A stretch of 12,421 nt of DNA from CADCVT01 sp036389485 (GCA_036389485.1 DASVPR010000042.1:1-12421); one strand, 5' to 3'. Shown: positions 1-9,131, numbered from the stretch's first letter. Notes: a model not told the origin generated them from the letters alone. Program-made: numbers and translations.

Positions 1-1
1 C

Positions 2-133
2 GCGGAGCAGGAGGTCGCCGAGGCGCGCGCCACCGCGGAGCGGGAGATCGCCGAAGTGCGCGGCGCCGCGGAGCAGGAGGTCGCCGAGGCGCGCGCCACC
101 GCGGAGCGGGAGGTCGCCGAGACCCGCTCCGCC
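2..133 (+). repeat. 66-bp tandem repeat, two copies (22 residues each)
   Basis: Copies are at 2-67 and 68-133. The first 45 bases are identical; the last third has diverged. Each copy encodes two 11-residue coiled-coil units. The array probably continues to the left, outside the window. Confidence 0.85.
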
Positions 134-937
134 GTCGCGGACGAGCTCGCCGGCCTGCGCGCCGCCGCCGAGGAGGCGCAGGCGCAGCTCGCCGATCTCG
201 AGGAGCGCGCGATCGCCGCCGAGGACGACGCCCGCGCCGCCCGCCTCGACCTCCGCGACGCCCGCGCGCGCGTGGAGTCGCTGATGCGCGAGCACCGCAC
301 CGCGCGGATCGCCGCGGCCCGGACCCACGTCGCGGCCGCCAGCTCGACCGAGGAGTTCCGCGCCGCGCGGCTCGGGCCGGACTGGGCCGAGGGGTCGGAG
401 GACGAGGAGGCTCCGAATTCCTCCGACGTCTCCGACTCGCCCGACGACTCCTCCGACGACGCCGTGCCGGGTTCTTCGGGCAGCGAGGAAGAGGGTCTCG
501 ACGGTGCGGGCGAGCCCTCTGACGCCGTGCCGGGTTCTTCGGGCACCGAGGACGAGAGGCTCGACGCCGGTGCGCCCCGTACGCAGCCGCTCGTCGACGA
601 GCGTCCGGCCGCGCCGGAACTCGACGACACCGCTCAGCTGACCGCGGTCAACTCTCCCTCGCTCTGGCGCGACGACGAGCGCGAGTCGGTCCGGATCCTG
701 CGCCCGCGCACCCGCGCGGGGCGGATCCGGCCCGCGCGGGTCGTCGACGACGTCGCGCCGCGCGGGGAGGTCCTCGAGCCCGCTGCCGTCGGCGCGCGGC
801 TGATGCAGCCGGCCGAGCTGAGCCCGCGCCGGCGCGCGGTCGCGATCGTCACGAACCCGCGCGTGATCGTGGGCGGGATCTTCGCGCTGCTCATCATCGC
901 GCTCGTGCTGATCTTCAACGGCGTGGGGCTCGTCTAG
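2..937 (+). CDS. Repeat coiled-coil protein with C-terminal membrane anchor (5' truncated)
   Basis: The reading frame is open from the window edge, so the true start lies upstream; 311 residues are visible. Residues 1 to about 125 are Ala/Glu/Arg-rich and read as a long helix built of 11-residue units (pattern AEQEVAEARAT, AEREIAEVRGA). About 125-195 is acidic and Ser/Pro/Gly-rich, probably disordered, with a 21-residue duplication (DAVPGSSG repeated). About 200-280 is basic. Residues 286-308 form one strongly hydrophobic segment (GGIFALLIIALVLIF) followed by only a few residues, so the protein looks tail-anchored with its bulk in the cytoplasm. No enzyme motif is seen. The family is not recognised; a structural, polarity or cell-envelope scaffold role is only a guess. 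The stop is TAG at 935-937, inside the 3' end of the opposing gene. Confidence 0.8.
   Translation, partial: AEQEVAEARATAEREIAEVRGAAEQEVAEARATAEREVAETRSAVADELAGLRAAAEEAQAQLADLEERAIAAEDDARAARLDLRDARARVESLMREHRTARIAAARTHVAAASSTEEFRAARLGPDWAEGSEDEEAPNSSDVSDSPDDSSDDAVPGSSGSEEEGLDGAGEPSDAVPGSSGTEDERLDAGAPRTQPLVDERPAAPELDDTAQLTAVNSPSLWRDDERESVRILRPRTRAGRIRPARVVDDVAPRGEVLEPAAVGARLMQPAELSPRRRAVAIVTNPRVIVGGIFALLIIALVLIFNGVGLV
458..583 (+). repeat. 63-bp tandem duplication, two copies (21 residues each)
   Basis: Copies are at 458-520 and 521-583. Both begin with codons for DAVPGSSG and continue into an acidic tail (SEEEGLD versus TEDERLD). The near identity at nucleotide level points to a fairly recent in-frame duplication in the disordered part of the coiled-coil protein. 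Confidence 0.8.
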
Positions 938-1850
938 CCGACGCGGCCCGCAGCGTCGCCGCGACCTCGCCGTCCCCGCTCTCGACCTGGCGGTGGGTGA
1001 ACCGGAGCGTCCGGAATCCCGCGCGCGCGAGCTGCTGGTCGCGCCGCCGATCCAGTTCGAACGCGCGACGGGTGCGGTGGTAGCGCCAGCCGTCGGTCTC
1101 GGCGACCAGCCTCCGCTCACGCCAGACGAAGTCGCACTCCAGCCCCGCCACCGTCTCGTTGACCACCGGCCGCGGAAGGCCGTGGCGGTCGCAGAGCCGG
1201 AGGAACCTGCGCTCGAGCTCGCTCCGCGAGCGATCCGGACCCTCGCCGACGACGTTCCTGAGTCGCCCGGCGCCCCGGCGCCCGTGCGCCTTCGCCACCG
1301 CCTCGTGCAGCGCGCGGTCACCGAGGGAGTGCACGACCTGCGCCTCGTGGACCGCCCGCGCCAGGTCGCGTTCGGCCAGGACGTCGGCGAGGTCCACGAT
1401 CGTCCGCGGCAGGGTCGTCACCGGGACGTTGCGGAGGGTGGTGACCTCGTCGCGGTCGAGGCGACGGGAGCGGTGGACCGCGATCCCGGCCATCGGGTGC
1501 CGCGTCCGGGCGGCCGTGACGTCGACGTCCCTCGCCTCCCGCGCGCCGATCCCCCAGAGCGCCGCGGCGGATCGATGGCTCAGCGCCGCGCCCGCCCCGC
1601 AGGCCAGCACCGCCGCCATCCACCTCCCCTCGTCGGTGAGCACGGTGTGCCCAACCGCATAGACGCCGCGGCGAATGCGATGCACGCGCCCCCTCCGCAC
1701 CCAGCCGTCCACGGCGCCGCCGCTGTGGCCCAGCTCCTCCAGCTGCTTGCGAGTCACGACGCCGTGCTGACGGGCGACGAGGGTCGCGAGCGCCTCCGCG
1801 CCCTGGCGTGGGCGCTGTTGTCGTGCGTATCTGAGGGTTTCTGCGCCCAC
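915..1850 (-). CDS. AbiEi-like winged-helix plus DUF559 nuclease-fold protein
   Basis: The protein is 311 residues with a GTG start at 1850. Residues 20-67 resemble the N-terminal winged helix of AbiEi-type proteins (ALATLVARQHGVVTRKQLEELG, then RIRRGVYAVG). About 70-160 matches the middle region usual in these proteins. About 207-290 is a DUF559 domain, related to Vsr/PD-(D/E)XK nucleases, with the probable active-site pattern E211, D240 (ECDF) and E251/D253 (AETDGWRYH). Such proteins are common in actinobacteria, often solitary; the toxin-antitoxin label attached to them is by homology only and no AbiEii-like toxin lies beside it. It is the last gene of the leftward run, 48 bp after the regulator, and may be read with it. 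No good ribosome site is seen before the GTG, so the start is uncertain. A DNA-binding or nicking role is inferred. Confidence 0.85.
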   Translation of the reverse strand: MGAETLRYARQQRPRQGAEALATLVARQHGVVTRKQLEELGHSGGAVDGWVRRGRVHRIRRGVYAVGHTVLTDEGRWMAAVLACGAGAALSHRSAAALWGIGAREARDVDVTAARTRHPMAGIAVHRSRRLDRDEVTTLRNVPVTTLPRTIVDLADVLAERDLARAVHEAQVVHSLGDRALHEAVAKAHGRRGAGRLRNVVGEGPDRSRSELERRFLRLCDRHGLPRPVVNETVAGLECDFVWRERRLVAETDGWRYHRTRRAFELDRRRDQQLARAGFRTLRFTHRQVESGDGEVAATLRAASARRAPRR

Positions 1851-1898
1851 ACGCCGAAGGTGGCAGAGCGAGCGGCGCAGAAGTGCGACCGAATGTGC

Positions 1899-3113
1899 CT
1901 ACTTCGGCAACCGAGGCGCGATGATCCGGTACGCCTTGAGGCCGAGGCCCAGACGCTCGCGGTCCTCGGACTGCATCGGGTCGAGGCCGGTGAGCTCCTT
2001 CACGCGCTCGAGGCGGTACGCGACCGTGTGACGGTGCGCGTAGATGGCGCTCGCCGTGGCGTTCATGTTGCAGTTCTGGTCGAGGTAGGACTCGAGGGTG
2101 CCGACGAGGTCCGTGCGGTACTGGTCGTCGTAGCGGACGAGGGGCGCGACCGTGTCCTCGTAGAAGGACCGGACCTCCTCGGGGTGCGACGCGAGGACGC
2201 GGAACAACAACCGATACGTGCCCGTGCCGATGTCCTCGGCGATGGGCGCATCGCTCTGGCGCAGGACGTCGAGGACGAGCTCCGCCTCCTGGATCGCCCG
2301 CGGCAGCTCCGCGGGGTCGGCGTAGAAGGAGGACAGCCCGACGACGCCGTGGCGCTGCAGCCGCGTCGCGAGCCGGCGCGCCGCCTCGAGCGACGCCTCC
2401 GGCGCGGAGTCCCCGCCCGCGGCGGGCAGCAGCGCGTACACGCGGCCGTCGAGATGCTGCGCGAGCGCGCCCGGGTAGTCGCCCGCCACCGTCGCGACGA
2501 CGTGCCGCGGCCGGTCGGTCGTGAGCTCCGCGCAGAGGATCACCGCCCCACGACTCAGATCGCAGCCGAGCCGGGCCGCCCGGCGCACGATGTCGCGCGG
2601 GTCGATGTCCGGCCGCGAGCGGAGGTCCTCGAGGAACGACCCGCGGACGTTCTGCTCGACCTCCTCGCGCGCCTGCTCCACGGCGACGTCGGTCATGGAG
2701 GCGATCGCCGCGAGGTGGAGGAACTCGCGCGCGTCGGGAGAGGGCGGCGCGCCGGGGCCCCCCAGATTGAACAAGGCGACGACGCCGAGGATCTCGCCCC
2801 CCGACTCGATCGGGGCCTCGGCGGTCAGTCCCTCGGGGACCCGCGCCGGCCGCTCCCGCGCCCGGTCCGCGACGTAGCGCCGCAGCGCGCCCAGGGCATC
2901 GGCCGCGACCGACGCGGCCGGCCACGCCACCACGACATCGTGCCGCGGCACGACGATCGCGACCGGCCCGCCCGCGGCCTGGGACGCGAGCTCCGCGACG
3001 CGCTCCAGCCCGTCGCCGCCCAGCACGGCGTCCACCATCGCGAGGTGGACGCCGCGCAGGCGCTCGACGAGCCCGAGCGGGGGTGCCGGCTCCGGGGCGG
3101 GCACCGCCGCCAC
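1899..3113 (-). CDS. PucR/CdaR-type transcriptional regulator with GAF domain
   Basis: This 404-residue protein has the order typical of PucR-family factors. About 12-145 is GAF-like (PVAIVVPRHDVVVAWPA, then GGEILGVVALFNLGGP), a probable small-molecule sensor. About 155-300 is the degenerate GGDEF-like CdaR middle domain. About 335-395 is the C-terminal PucR helix-turn-helix (LVGTLESYLDQNCNMNATA, then IYAHRHTVAYRLERV). It follows glnK by 4 bp, so the two are almost certainly co-transcribed with amt. Family members sense purine breakdown products, sugar acids, proline or other metabolites; the ligand here is unknown. The location argues for control of ammonium uptake and glutamine synthesis, with the divergent region 4887-5112 as the likely target (inference). 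The GTG start at 3113 has a weak ribosome site; an internal ATG at residue 26 would cut into the GAF domain. Confidence 0.9.
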   Translation of the reverse strand: MAAVPAPEPAPPLGLVERLRGVHLAMVDAVLGGDGLERVAELASQAAGGPVAIVVPRHDVVVAWPAASVAADALGALRRYVADRARERPARVPEGLTAEAPIESGGEILGVVALFNLGGPGAPPSPDAREFLHLAAIASMTDVAVEQAREEVEQNVRGSFLEDLRSRPDIDPRDIVRRAARLGCDLSRGAVILCAELTTDRPRHVVATVAGDYPGALAQHLDGRVYALLPAAGGDSAPEASLEAARRLATRLQRHGVVGLSSFYADPAELPRAIQEAELVLDVLRQSDAPIAEDIGTGTYRLLFRVLASHPEEVRSFYEDTVAPLVRYDDQYRTDLVGTLESYLDQNCNMNATASAIYAHRHTVAYRLERVKELTGLDPMQSEDRERLGLGLKAYRIIAPRLPK

Positions 3114-3117
3114 GGGG

Positions 3118-3492
3118 CTAGGACGCGACCCCGGCGGCCGCGCCCGGGTGGGCCTGGAGGACCTCCTCGCCGGACTCGCCGGTCCGGACGCGGTAGGCCT
3201 CCTCCACCGGCATCACGAACACCTTGCCGTCGCCGACGGCGCCGGTGCGCGCGTGCTTGAGGATCGTGTCCACGATCGTCTGCACGTCAGACGACGCGAC
3301 CACGCACTCGATCTTGATCTTCGGCCGCAGGTAGTTCGTCACCTCGGCGCCGCGGTAGCGCTCGGTGATGCCCTTCTGCCGCCCGCTCCCCTTCACCTCC
3401 ATGATGGACAGAGAGGGGAAGCCGAGCTCGAGCAGATCGGTGCGGATCGGCTCGAAGGCCTCGTGCCTGATGTAGGCGCTGACCAACTTCAT
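3118..3492 (-). CDS. glnK: Nitrogen regulatory protein PII (GlnK) lacking Tyr51
   Basis: GlnK is a 124-residue trimeric signal protein that binds ATP/ADP and 2-oxoglutarate and plugs the Amt channel with its T-loop. Conserved parts are EVKGSGRQKG (32-41, with Q39 and K40), the T-loop ERYRGAEVTNYLRPK (44-58), the B-loop TGAVGDGKVFV and the C-loop VRTGE. The normal PII modification site, Tyr51, is Val here (codon at 3340-3342), while Tyr46 is kept; position 49, the phosphorylated Ser in cyanobacteria, is Ala. Tyr54 is a nearby Tyr not found in E. coli GlnK. Classic uridylylation or adenylylation at residue 51 is therefore impossible. The ATG overlaps the amt stop (ATGA) and has GGAGG (3503-3507) 10 nt upstream, so amt and glnK are translationally coupled. 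About 12 extra residues, Ala/Gly-rich, extend the C-terminus. Confidence 0.95.
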   Translation of the reverse strand: MKLVSAYIRHEAFEPIRTDLLELGFPSLSIMEVKGSGRQKGITERYRGAEVTNYLRPKIKIECVVASSDVQTIVDTILKHARTGAVGDGKVFVMPVEEAYRVRTGESGEEVLQAHPGAAAGVAS

Positions 3493-4886
3493 GTCGCGGG
3501 GACCTCCTCACGGGTCGAGTAGGCGACGGCGGGCGCCGCGGGTGCGCGCGCGGTCGGAGCCGCACCGTACCCCTCGAGCTCCGGCACCGGGATGAACTGC
3601 TCGGGATAGCCGTACATCCCGTGCTCGGCGATGTCGAGCCCGGCGTCCTCCTCCTCGGCGTCCACGCGGAGGCCGAAGATCGCCTTGATCGCCGCGAACG
3701 TCGCGATCGACAGCACGAACACCAGCGCGAACGCCGCGGCCACGCCGACCGCCTGCACGCCCAGCTGCGAGACGTTCCCGTAGACCAGGCCCTCCTCGCC
3801 GATCCCGTTGTAGGACGCCAGCCGCGGCGACGTGAAGATGCCGCACGACAGCGTCCCCCAGATCCCCGCCAGGCCGTGCGCCGACAAAGCGCCGACCGGG
3901 TCGTCCAGCCGCAGCCGCTCGAACATGAGCACGCCGAGGACCACGATCCCGCCGGCGATGACGCCGATGATCGGGGCGGCCCAGAACTCCACGTAGCCCG
4001 AGGGCGCCGTGATGGCGACGAGAGCGGCGATCGCGCCGTTGCCGATCATGCCGACGTCCAGCGTCTTCTGGAGCAGCCGGCTCGCGATCAGCGCGCCGAG
4101 CACGCCCGCCGCGGCGGCGAGGTTGGTCACGATCACGACCTCGGCGAACCGGCCGTCGGCCGTGCCGAGCGTCGACCCCGGGTTGAACCCGAACCACCCG
4201 AGCCACAGGATCAGCACGCCGAGGCCGAACAGCGGCATGTTGTGGCCGGGGATCGCCCGCGCCGTGCCGTCCGCCTTGTACTTGCCCTTCCGCGGCCCGA
4301 GCAGCAGCAGCGCGGCCAGGGCGCCCGTCGCACCTGTCAGGTGGACCACCGTGGAGCCTGCGAAGTCCTGCACGCCCGCGCCGAACGTCGCCAGCCAGCC
4401 GCCGCCGAAGATCCAGTGGGCGACGAGGGGGTAGATCAGGCCGGCGAACACCACCGCGTAGATCGGGTACGCGACGAACTTGATCCGCTCCAGCGTCGTG
4501 CCCCACACGATGGCGAGGGACACCGCGCAGAAGACGAACTGGAAGAAGATGAAGCCGGAGAACGCCCCGTTGATGCTCTCCGTGCCGTAGAGCTCGGTGA
4601 AGTAGCTCGGGTTCAGATGGTCGCCGAAGCCGAAGAACCAGCCGGCGTCGCCGGCGATCTTCGCGGCGCCGCCGAAGGCGATCGCGAACCCGACCGCCCA
4701 CCACATCAGGGCGGCGATCGAGAAGTTGGTCAGGATCTTGGCGACGACGGCGCCCACGTTCTTCCCGCGGGAGAACCCGATCTCCAGGAAGGCGAAGCCC
4801 GCCTGCATGAACATGACGAGGATCGCCGCGACGATCACCCACGTCGTGTCGATCTGACTCAGTGCTGTCTCTACGGTTGGCTGCAA
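3489..4886 (-). CDS. amt: Ammonium transporter (Amt family)
   Basis: Amt is a trimeric membrane channel that takes up ammonium. With the TTG start at 4886 it has 465 residues and about 11 membrane segments. The first is WVIVAAILVMFMQAGFAFLE with the family motif EIGFSRGKNV. The twin pore histidines are His182 (STVVHLTG) and His337 (LSAHGLAGIWG); the Asp before the first (DFAGSTVVH, Asp174) and the HWIFGGGWL stretch are also conserved. The C-terminal cytoplasmic tail has the family motif GLDIAEHGMYGYPE, used for contact between subunits and with GlnK. The TTG is chosen because GAGGAGG lies 5 nt upstream and translation from it begins just before the first membrane helix; frames from the ATG at 4988 would add 34 unconserved residues. 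It is first in the leftward operon. Confidence 0.95.
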   Translation of the reverse strand: MQPTVETALSQIDTTWVIVAAILVMFMQAGFAFLEIGFSRGKNVGAVVAKILTNFSIAALMWWAVGFAIAFGGAAKIAGDAGWFFGFGDHLNPSYFTELYGTESINGAFSGFIFFQFVFCAVSLAIVWGTTLERIKFVAYPIYAVVFAGLIYPLVAHWIFGGGWLATFGAGVQDFAGSTVVHLTGATGALAALLLLGPRKGKYKADGTARAIPGHNMPLFGLGVLILWLGWFGFNPGSTLGTADGRFAEVVIVTNLAAAAGVLGALIASRLLQKTLDVGMIGNGAIAALVAITAPSGYVEFWAAPIIGVIAGGIVVLGVLMFERLRLDDPVGALSAHGLAGIWGTLSCGIFTSPRLASYNGIGEEGLVYGNVSQLGVQAVGVAAAFALVFVLSIATFAAIKAIFGLRVDAEEEDAGLDIAEHGMYGYPEQFIPVPELEGYGAAPTARAPAAPAVAYSTREEVPAT

Positions 4887-4891
4887 GACGA

Positions 4892-4898
4892 CCTCCTC
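4892..4898 (-). promoter_or_regulatory. Ribosome binding site deciding the amt TTG start
   Basis: On the minus strand GAGGAGG is followed by TCGTC and then TTG at 4886-4884. Spacing and strength are near ideal, so the rare TTG is preferred over upstream ATG codons in the same frame. Confidence 0.75.
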
Positions 4899-4949
4899 GA
4901 AGCGGAATCCGACGCTCGCCAGTCTCAGCCGCCGCGGGCCTCCGATCAT

Positions 4950-4974
4950 TGGACCGGTGTCGAAGATCGGTCCA
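4950..4974. promoter_or_regulatory. Inverted repeat, candidate operator in the amt/glnN control region
   Basis: A perfect 7-bp inverted repeat, TGGACCG (4950-4956) and CGGTCCA (4968-4974), is separated by 11 bp. The arm centres are 18 bp apart, roughly two helical turns, as expected for a dimeric regulator. It lies 64-88 bp upstream of the amt start and 139 bp upstream of the glutamine synthetase start. The PucR-type factor encoded in the operon is the natural candidate binder; this is inference. Confidence 0.4.
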
Positions 4975-5010
4975 CCCCGTTTCTCCACGCGGTCGAGCCG
5001 CTGCCATCAG

Positions 5011-5038
5011 GGCGAACCGCAAACAGCGGGATTTCGCC
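5011..5038. promoter_or_regulatory. Second, bulged inverted repeat in the divergent control region
   Basis: GGCGAACCGC, AAACA, GCGG, GAT, TTCGCC forms a 10-bp dyad: six outer pairs (5011-5016 with 5033-5038) and four inner pairs (5017-5020 with 5026-5029), with a 3-nt bulge. It lies between the first dyad and the putative glutamine synthetase -10 box. It could be an operator or a leader hairpin of the amt transcript. Confidence 0.3.
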
Positions 5039-5070
5039 ACGCGTACAAAGCAGATCCCTGCGCGCGGGCC

Positions 5071-5076
5071 TAGGCT
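5071..5076 (+). promoter_or_regulatory. Putative -10 box for the type III glutamine synthetase gene
   Basis: TAGGCT fits the TANNNT form and resembles the putative -10 boxes before the propeller gene (TAGCAT) and metH (TAGCCT). A transcript starting about 7 nt later would have a leader of about 30 nt carrying the ribosome site. No convincing -35 is seen, consistent with an activated promoter. Confidence 0.35.
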
Positions 5077-5092
5077 GGTCCCCGTTCCGTCC

Positions 5093-5100
5093 AGAGGAGG
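5093..5100 (+). promoter_or_regulatory. Ribosome binding site of the glutamine synthetase gene
   Basis: AGAGGAGG is a strong site, but it ends 12 nt before the ATG at 5113, which is long. A CTG at 5107, in the same frame and two codons earlier, sits at the usual 6-nt distance. Either could be used; the difference is two residues. Confidence 0.6.
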
Positions 5101-5112
5101 ACCCGACTGCCC

Positions 5113-7272
<2,160 letters not shown>

Positions 7273-7305
7273 AGGCGCGGTGAGGCGGGTTGCCGTCCGG
7301 TGCAT

Positions 7306-7311
7306 TAGCAT
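7306..7311 (+). promoter_or_regulatory. Putative -10 box for a leaderless transcript of the secreted protein gene
   Basis: TAGCAT ends 6 nt before the GTG at 7318, and there is no purine-rich ribosome site between them. This spacing puts the transcription start at or next to the GTG, as in leaderless actinobacterial mRNAs. No clear -35 is present. Confidence 0.4.
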
Positions 7312-7317
7312 CGAACG

Positions 7318-9114
7318 GTGACCCGCCTTCCAGTCGCCGCCGTCCTCGCTGCGCTCGCGTGCGCGGCGAGCGCCCCGGCAGCGCGCGCGGCCTCCGGCTG
7401 GTCGGTCGCGCAGCAGCACGGGATCACGGCGACCGACACCGGAGAGGGCCCCTTCATCGGGACGGCGGGGGACATGGGCGCGCGCGGCGACGTCGTCATC
7501 GCCTCGCGCTTCTGGGACGAGGAGCAGGGGACCTGGCGCGGCCGGGTCGTGCACCGAGTCGCCCGCGGGCCATGGCAAGGGCCGCAGGCGCCGGCCGCGC
7601 TCGGCTTCGAGGGTTCGCCGTCTGTGCAGGTCGCGTCCGACGGCTTCGCGCTCGTGTACGGGTTCACGCAGGACGATCTGCTCGCGCTGCGCTCGCCCTC
7701 GGGGCAGTGGCGCCGCGTCCCGGCGCCCACGGGGGCCGGCCGGGTCATCGCGCTGAGTGCCGGAGGGCGCCTGGCGGCGGCGTGGACGCACCACGACGAC
7801 TGCGCCAGCCCTCCGTGCGCACACCACGTGTACGCGGCGCAGCGGCCGCCCGACGGCGTGTGGTCGTCACCCCAGGAGATCGCCTCGGGTCCTGACAGCT
7901 TCCAGCAGCTGGCGCTCGGCGCCGACGATGCCGGCGGCCTCGTGCTCGCGTTCGTAGAGCATCACGACCGCGGGCTGTTCCAGGGCGACGACTACCGGGC
8001 GTGGGTCGCGACGCGGGACGCCGCCGGCGCCTGGAGCCAGCCGGCTGAGCTGCTGCCGTGGGGAGACTGGCGGCTGTTGACGCGGCTCGACGTCAACGAG
8101 CGCGGCGACGCCGCTCTGCTCCTCGAGAAGCGCCTGGGCCCGAGCCAGGGGGACGTGCTGCTCGCGCGCCGGCCGGCGGGCGGCGCGTTCGGCCCGCCGG
8201 AGGTCGTCGTCCCCGGCCGCGAGGAACCGTGGATGGGCACGCTGCGGGTCGGGCGCGACGGGCTAGCGACGATGGTGTTCTCGCACCTCACCCCCGACTA
8301 CCTGAGCGACCCGGCGGGCCATGTGACGCTGGCCGCCGGCGGCCCGACGGGCCCGCTGGAGACCGAGCACCTGCCCGAGCCGATCGGCCGGTTCAACCGG
8401 GTCGCCTCCGCCGTTCCCCTTCGCGACGGGGTGCTCGTCCTCGGCGCGCAGCGGACCGACGACGAGACCAACCAAGGGCGGATGTTCGCGGCGGTGCGCG
8501 CGGCGGCGGGGGGCTTCACGCCGATCGCGCCGCCGACCGACGAGGTGGGCTTCGTCACGCCGTACCTCCTGCTGAGCGACGGCGACGACGAGGCGATCGC
8601 GTTCTGGGAGCGCGAGGACAGCTACACGTGGCCGACGCGGGTGAGCAGCTACACGAGCGTGTACGGGCCGCTGCCCGCTCCGCCGCCGGCGGACAGCGGC
8701 GGCGACGGCGACGGCGACGGCGAGCCCGTCAGCCCGAGGCCGCCTGCTCCGCCCGCCGCCGGCGGCGGCCCGCCGCGGCCCGCCGTGCCGGTCGACGTCG
8801 GCGCAGACCGCGTCCGCCTGCGGTTCCCGCGTGGGCTGCACGTGGGGCGCCGCGGGGTCGTGCGCGTTCGGCTGCTGTTCGACGCGCCGGTGAGCGGCCG
8901 CCTGCGCCTCGCGGACGTCTTCGACCGGACTCTCGCGAAGCGCACGTTCAGTGCGCGCCCCGGGCTCCCGCTGCGTCTGCGGCTGCGCGTCCCCGCCTGG
9001 CTCGTGCGCAAGCTCCGGCGCGGCCGCGTCGCCGCGACCATCTCGCTGCGGCTGACCACGCCCGACGGGCTCGAGTTGAGCGCGCGGTCGCCGACGACGC
9101 TGCGCTTGGGCTGA
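7318..9114 (+). CDS. Secreted beta-propeller-like protein with C-terminal Ig-like domain
   Basis: This 598-residue protein has a signal peptide of about 24 residues (MTRLPVAAVLAALACAASAP, then AARA cleavage site). Residues about 27-450 contain a recurring motif, Gly-x-Trp/Phe followed by Pro, at W86, W131, W182, W239, F291, a weak G-P-L at 347, and F400. The 45-57-residue spacing suggests seven blades of a beta-propeller, like BNR or sialidase-type folds, but no sialidase active site is seen. Cys162 and Cys167 may form a disulfide. About 451-495 is a Pro/Gly/Asp linker with a GDGDGDG stretch encoded by GGCGAC repeats. About 498-597 is an Arg/Leu/Val-rich all-beta domain, probably Ig-like. No sorting signal or membrane anchor follows. 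The substrate is unknown; extracellular binding is the likely role. It starts 45 bp after the glutamine synthetase stop but appears to have its own promoter. Confidence 0.8.
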   Translation: MTRLPVAAVLAALACAASAPAARAASGWSVAQQHGITATDTGEGPFIGTAGDMGARGDVVIASRFWDEEQGTWRGRVVHRVARGPWQGPQAPAALGFEGSPSVQVASDGFALVYGFTQDDLLALRSPSGQWRRVPAPTGAGRVIALSAGGRLAAAWTHHDDCASPPCAHHVYAAQRPPDGVWSSPQEIASGPDSFQQLALGADDAGGLVLAFVEHHDRGLFQGDDYRAWVATRDAAGAWSQPAELLPWGDWRLLTRLDVNERGDAALLLEKRLGPSQGDVLLARRPAGGAFGPPEVVVPGREEPWMGTLRVGRDGLATMVFSHLTPDYLSDPAGHVTLAAGGPTGPLETEHLPEPIGRFNRVASAVPLRDGVLVLGAQRTDDETNQGRMFAAVRAAAGGFTPIAPPTDEVGFVTPYLLLSDGDDEAIAFWEREDSYTWPTRVSSYTSVYGPLPAPPPADSGGDGDGDGEPVSPRPPAPPAAGGGPPRPAVPVDVGADRVRLRFPRGLHVGRRGVVRVRLLFDAPVSGRLRLADVFDRTLAKRTFSARPGLPLRLRLRVPAWLVRKLRRGRVAATISLRLTTPDGLELSARSPTTLRLG

Positions 9115-9131
9115 GACTCGGTTGACACTGA

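Noticed and set aside
993..3260. A 2.3-kb plus-strand open frame opposite the regulator and DUF559 gene
   Set aside because: Both minus-strand genes show full domain matches; this frame only mirrors their codon bias.
4887..5112. A GlnR-type nitrogen box in the divergent region
   Set aside because: No GTNAC-n6-GAAAC-like pair could be found on either strand by eye.
8701..8724. GGCGAC repeats as a calcium-binding or microsatellite element of note
   Set aside because: Only three and a half 6-bp units, within a Pro/Gly/Asp linker; the spacing does not make a full calcium-binding loop.
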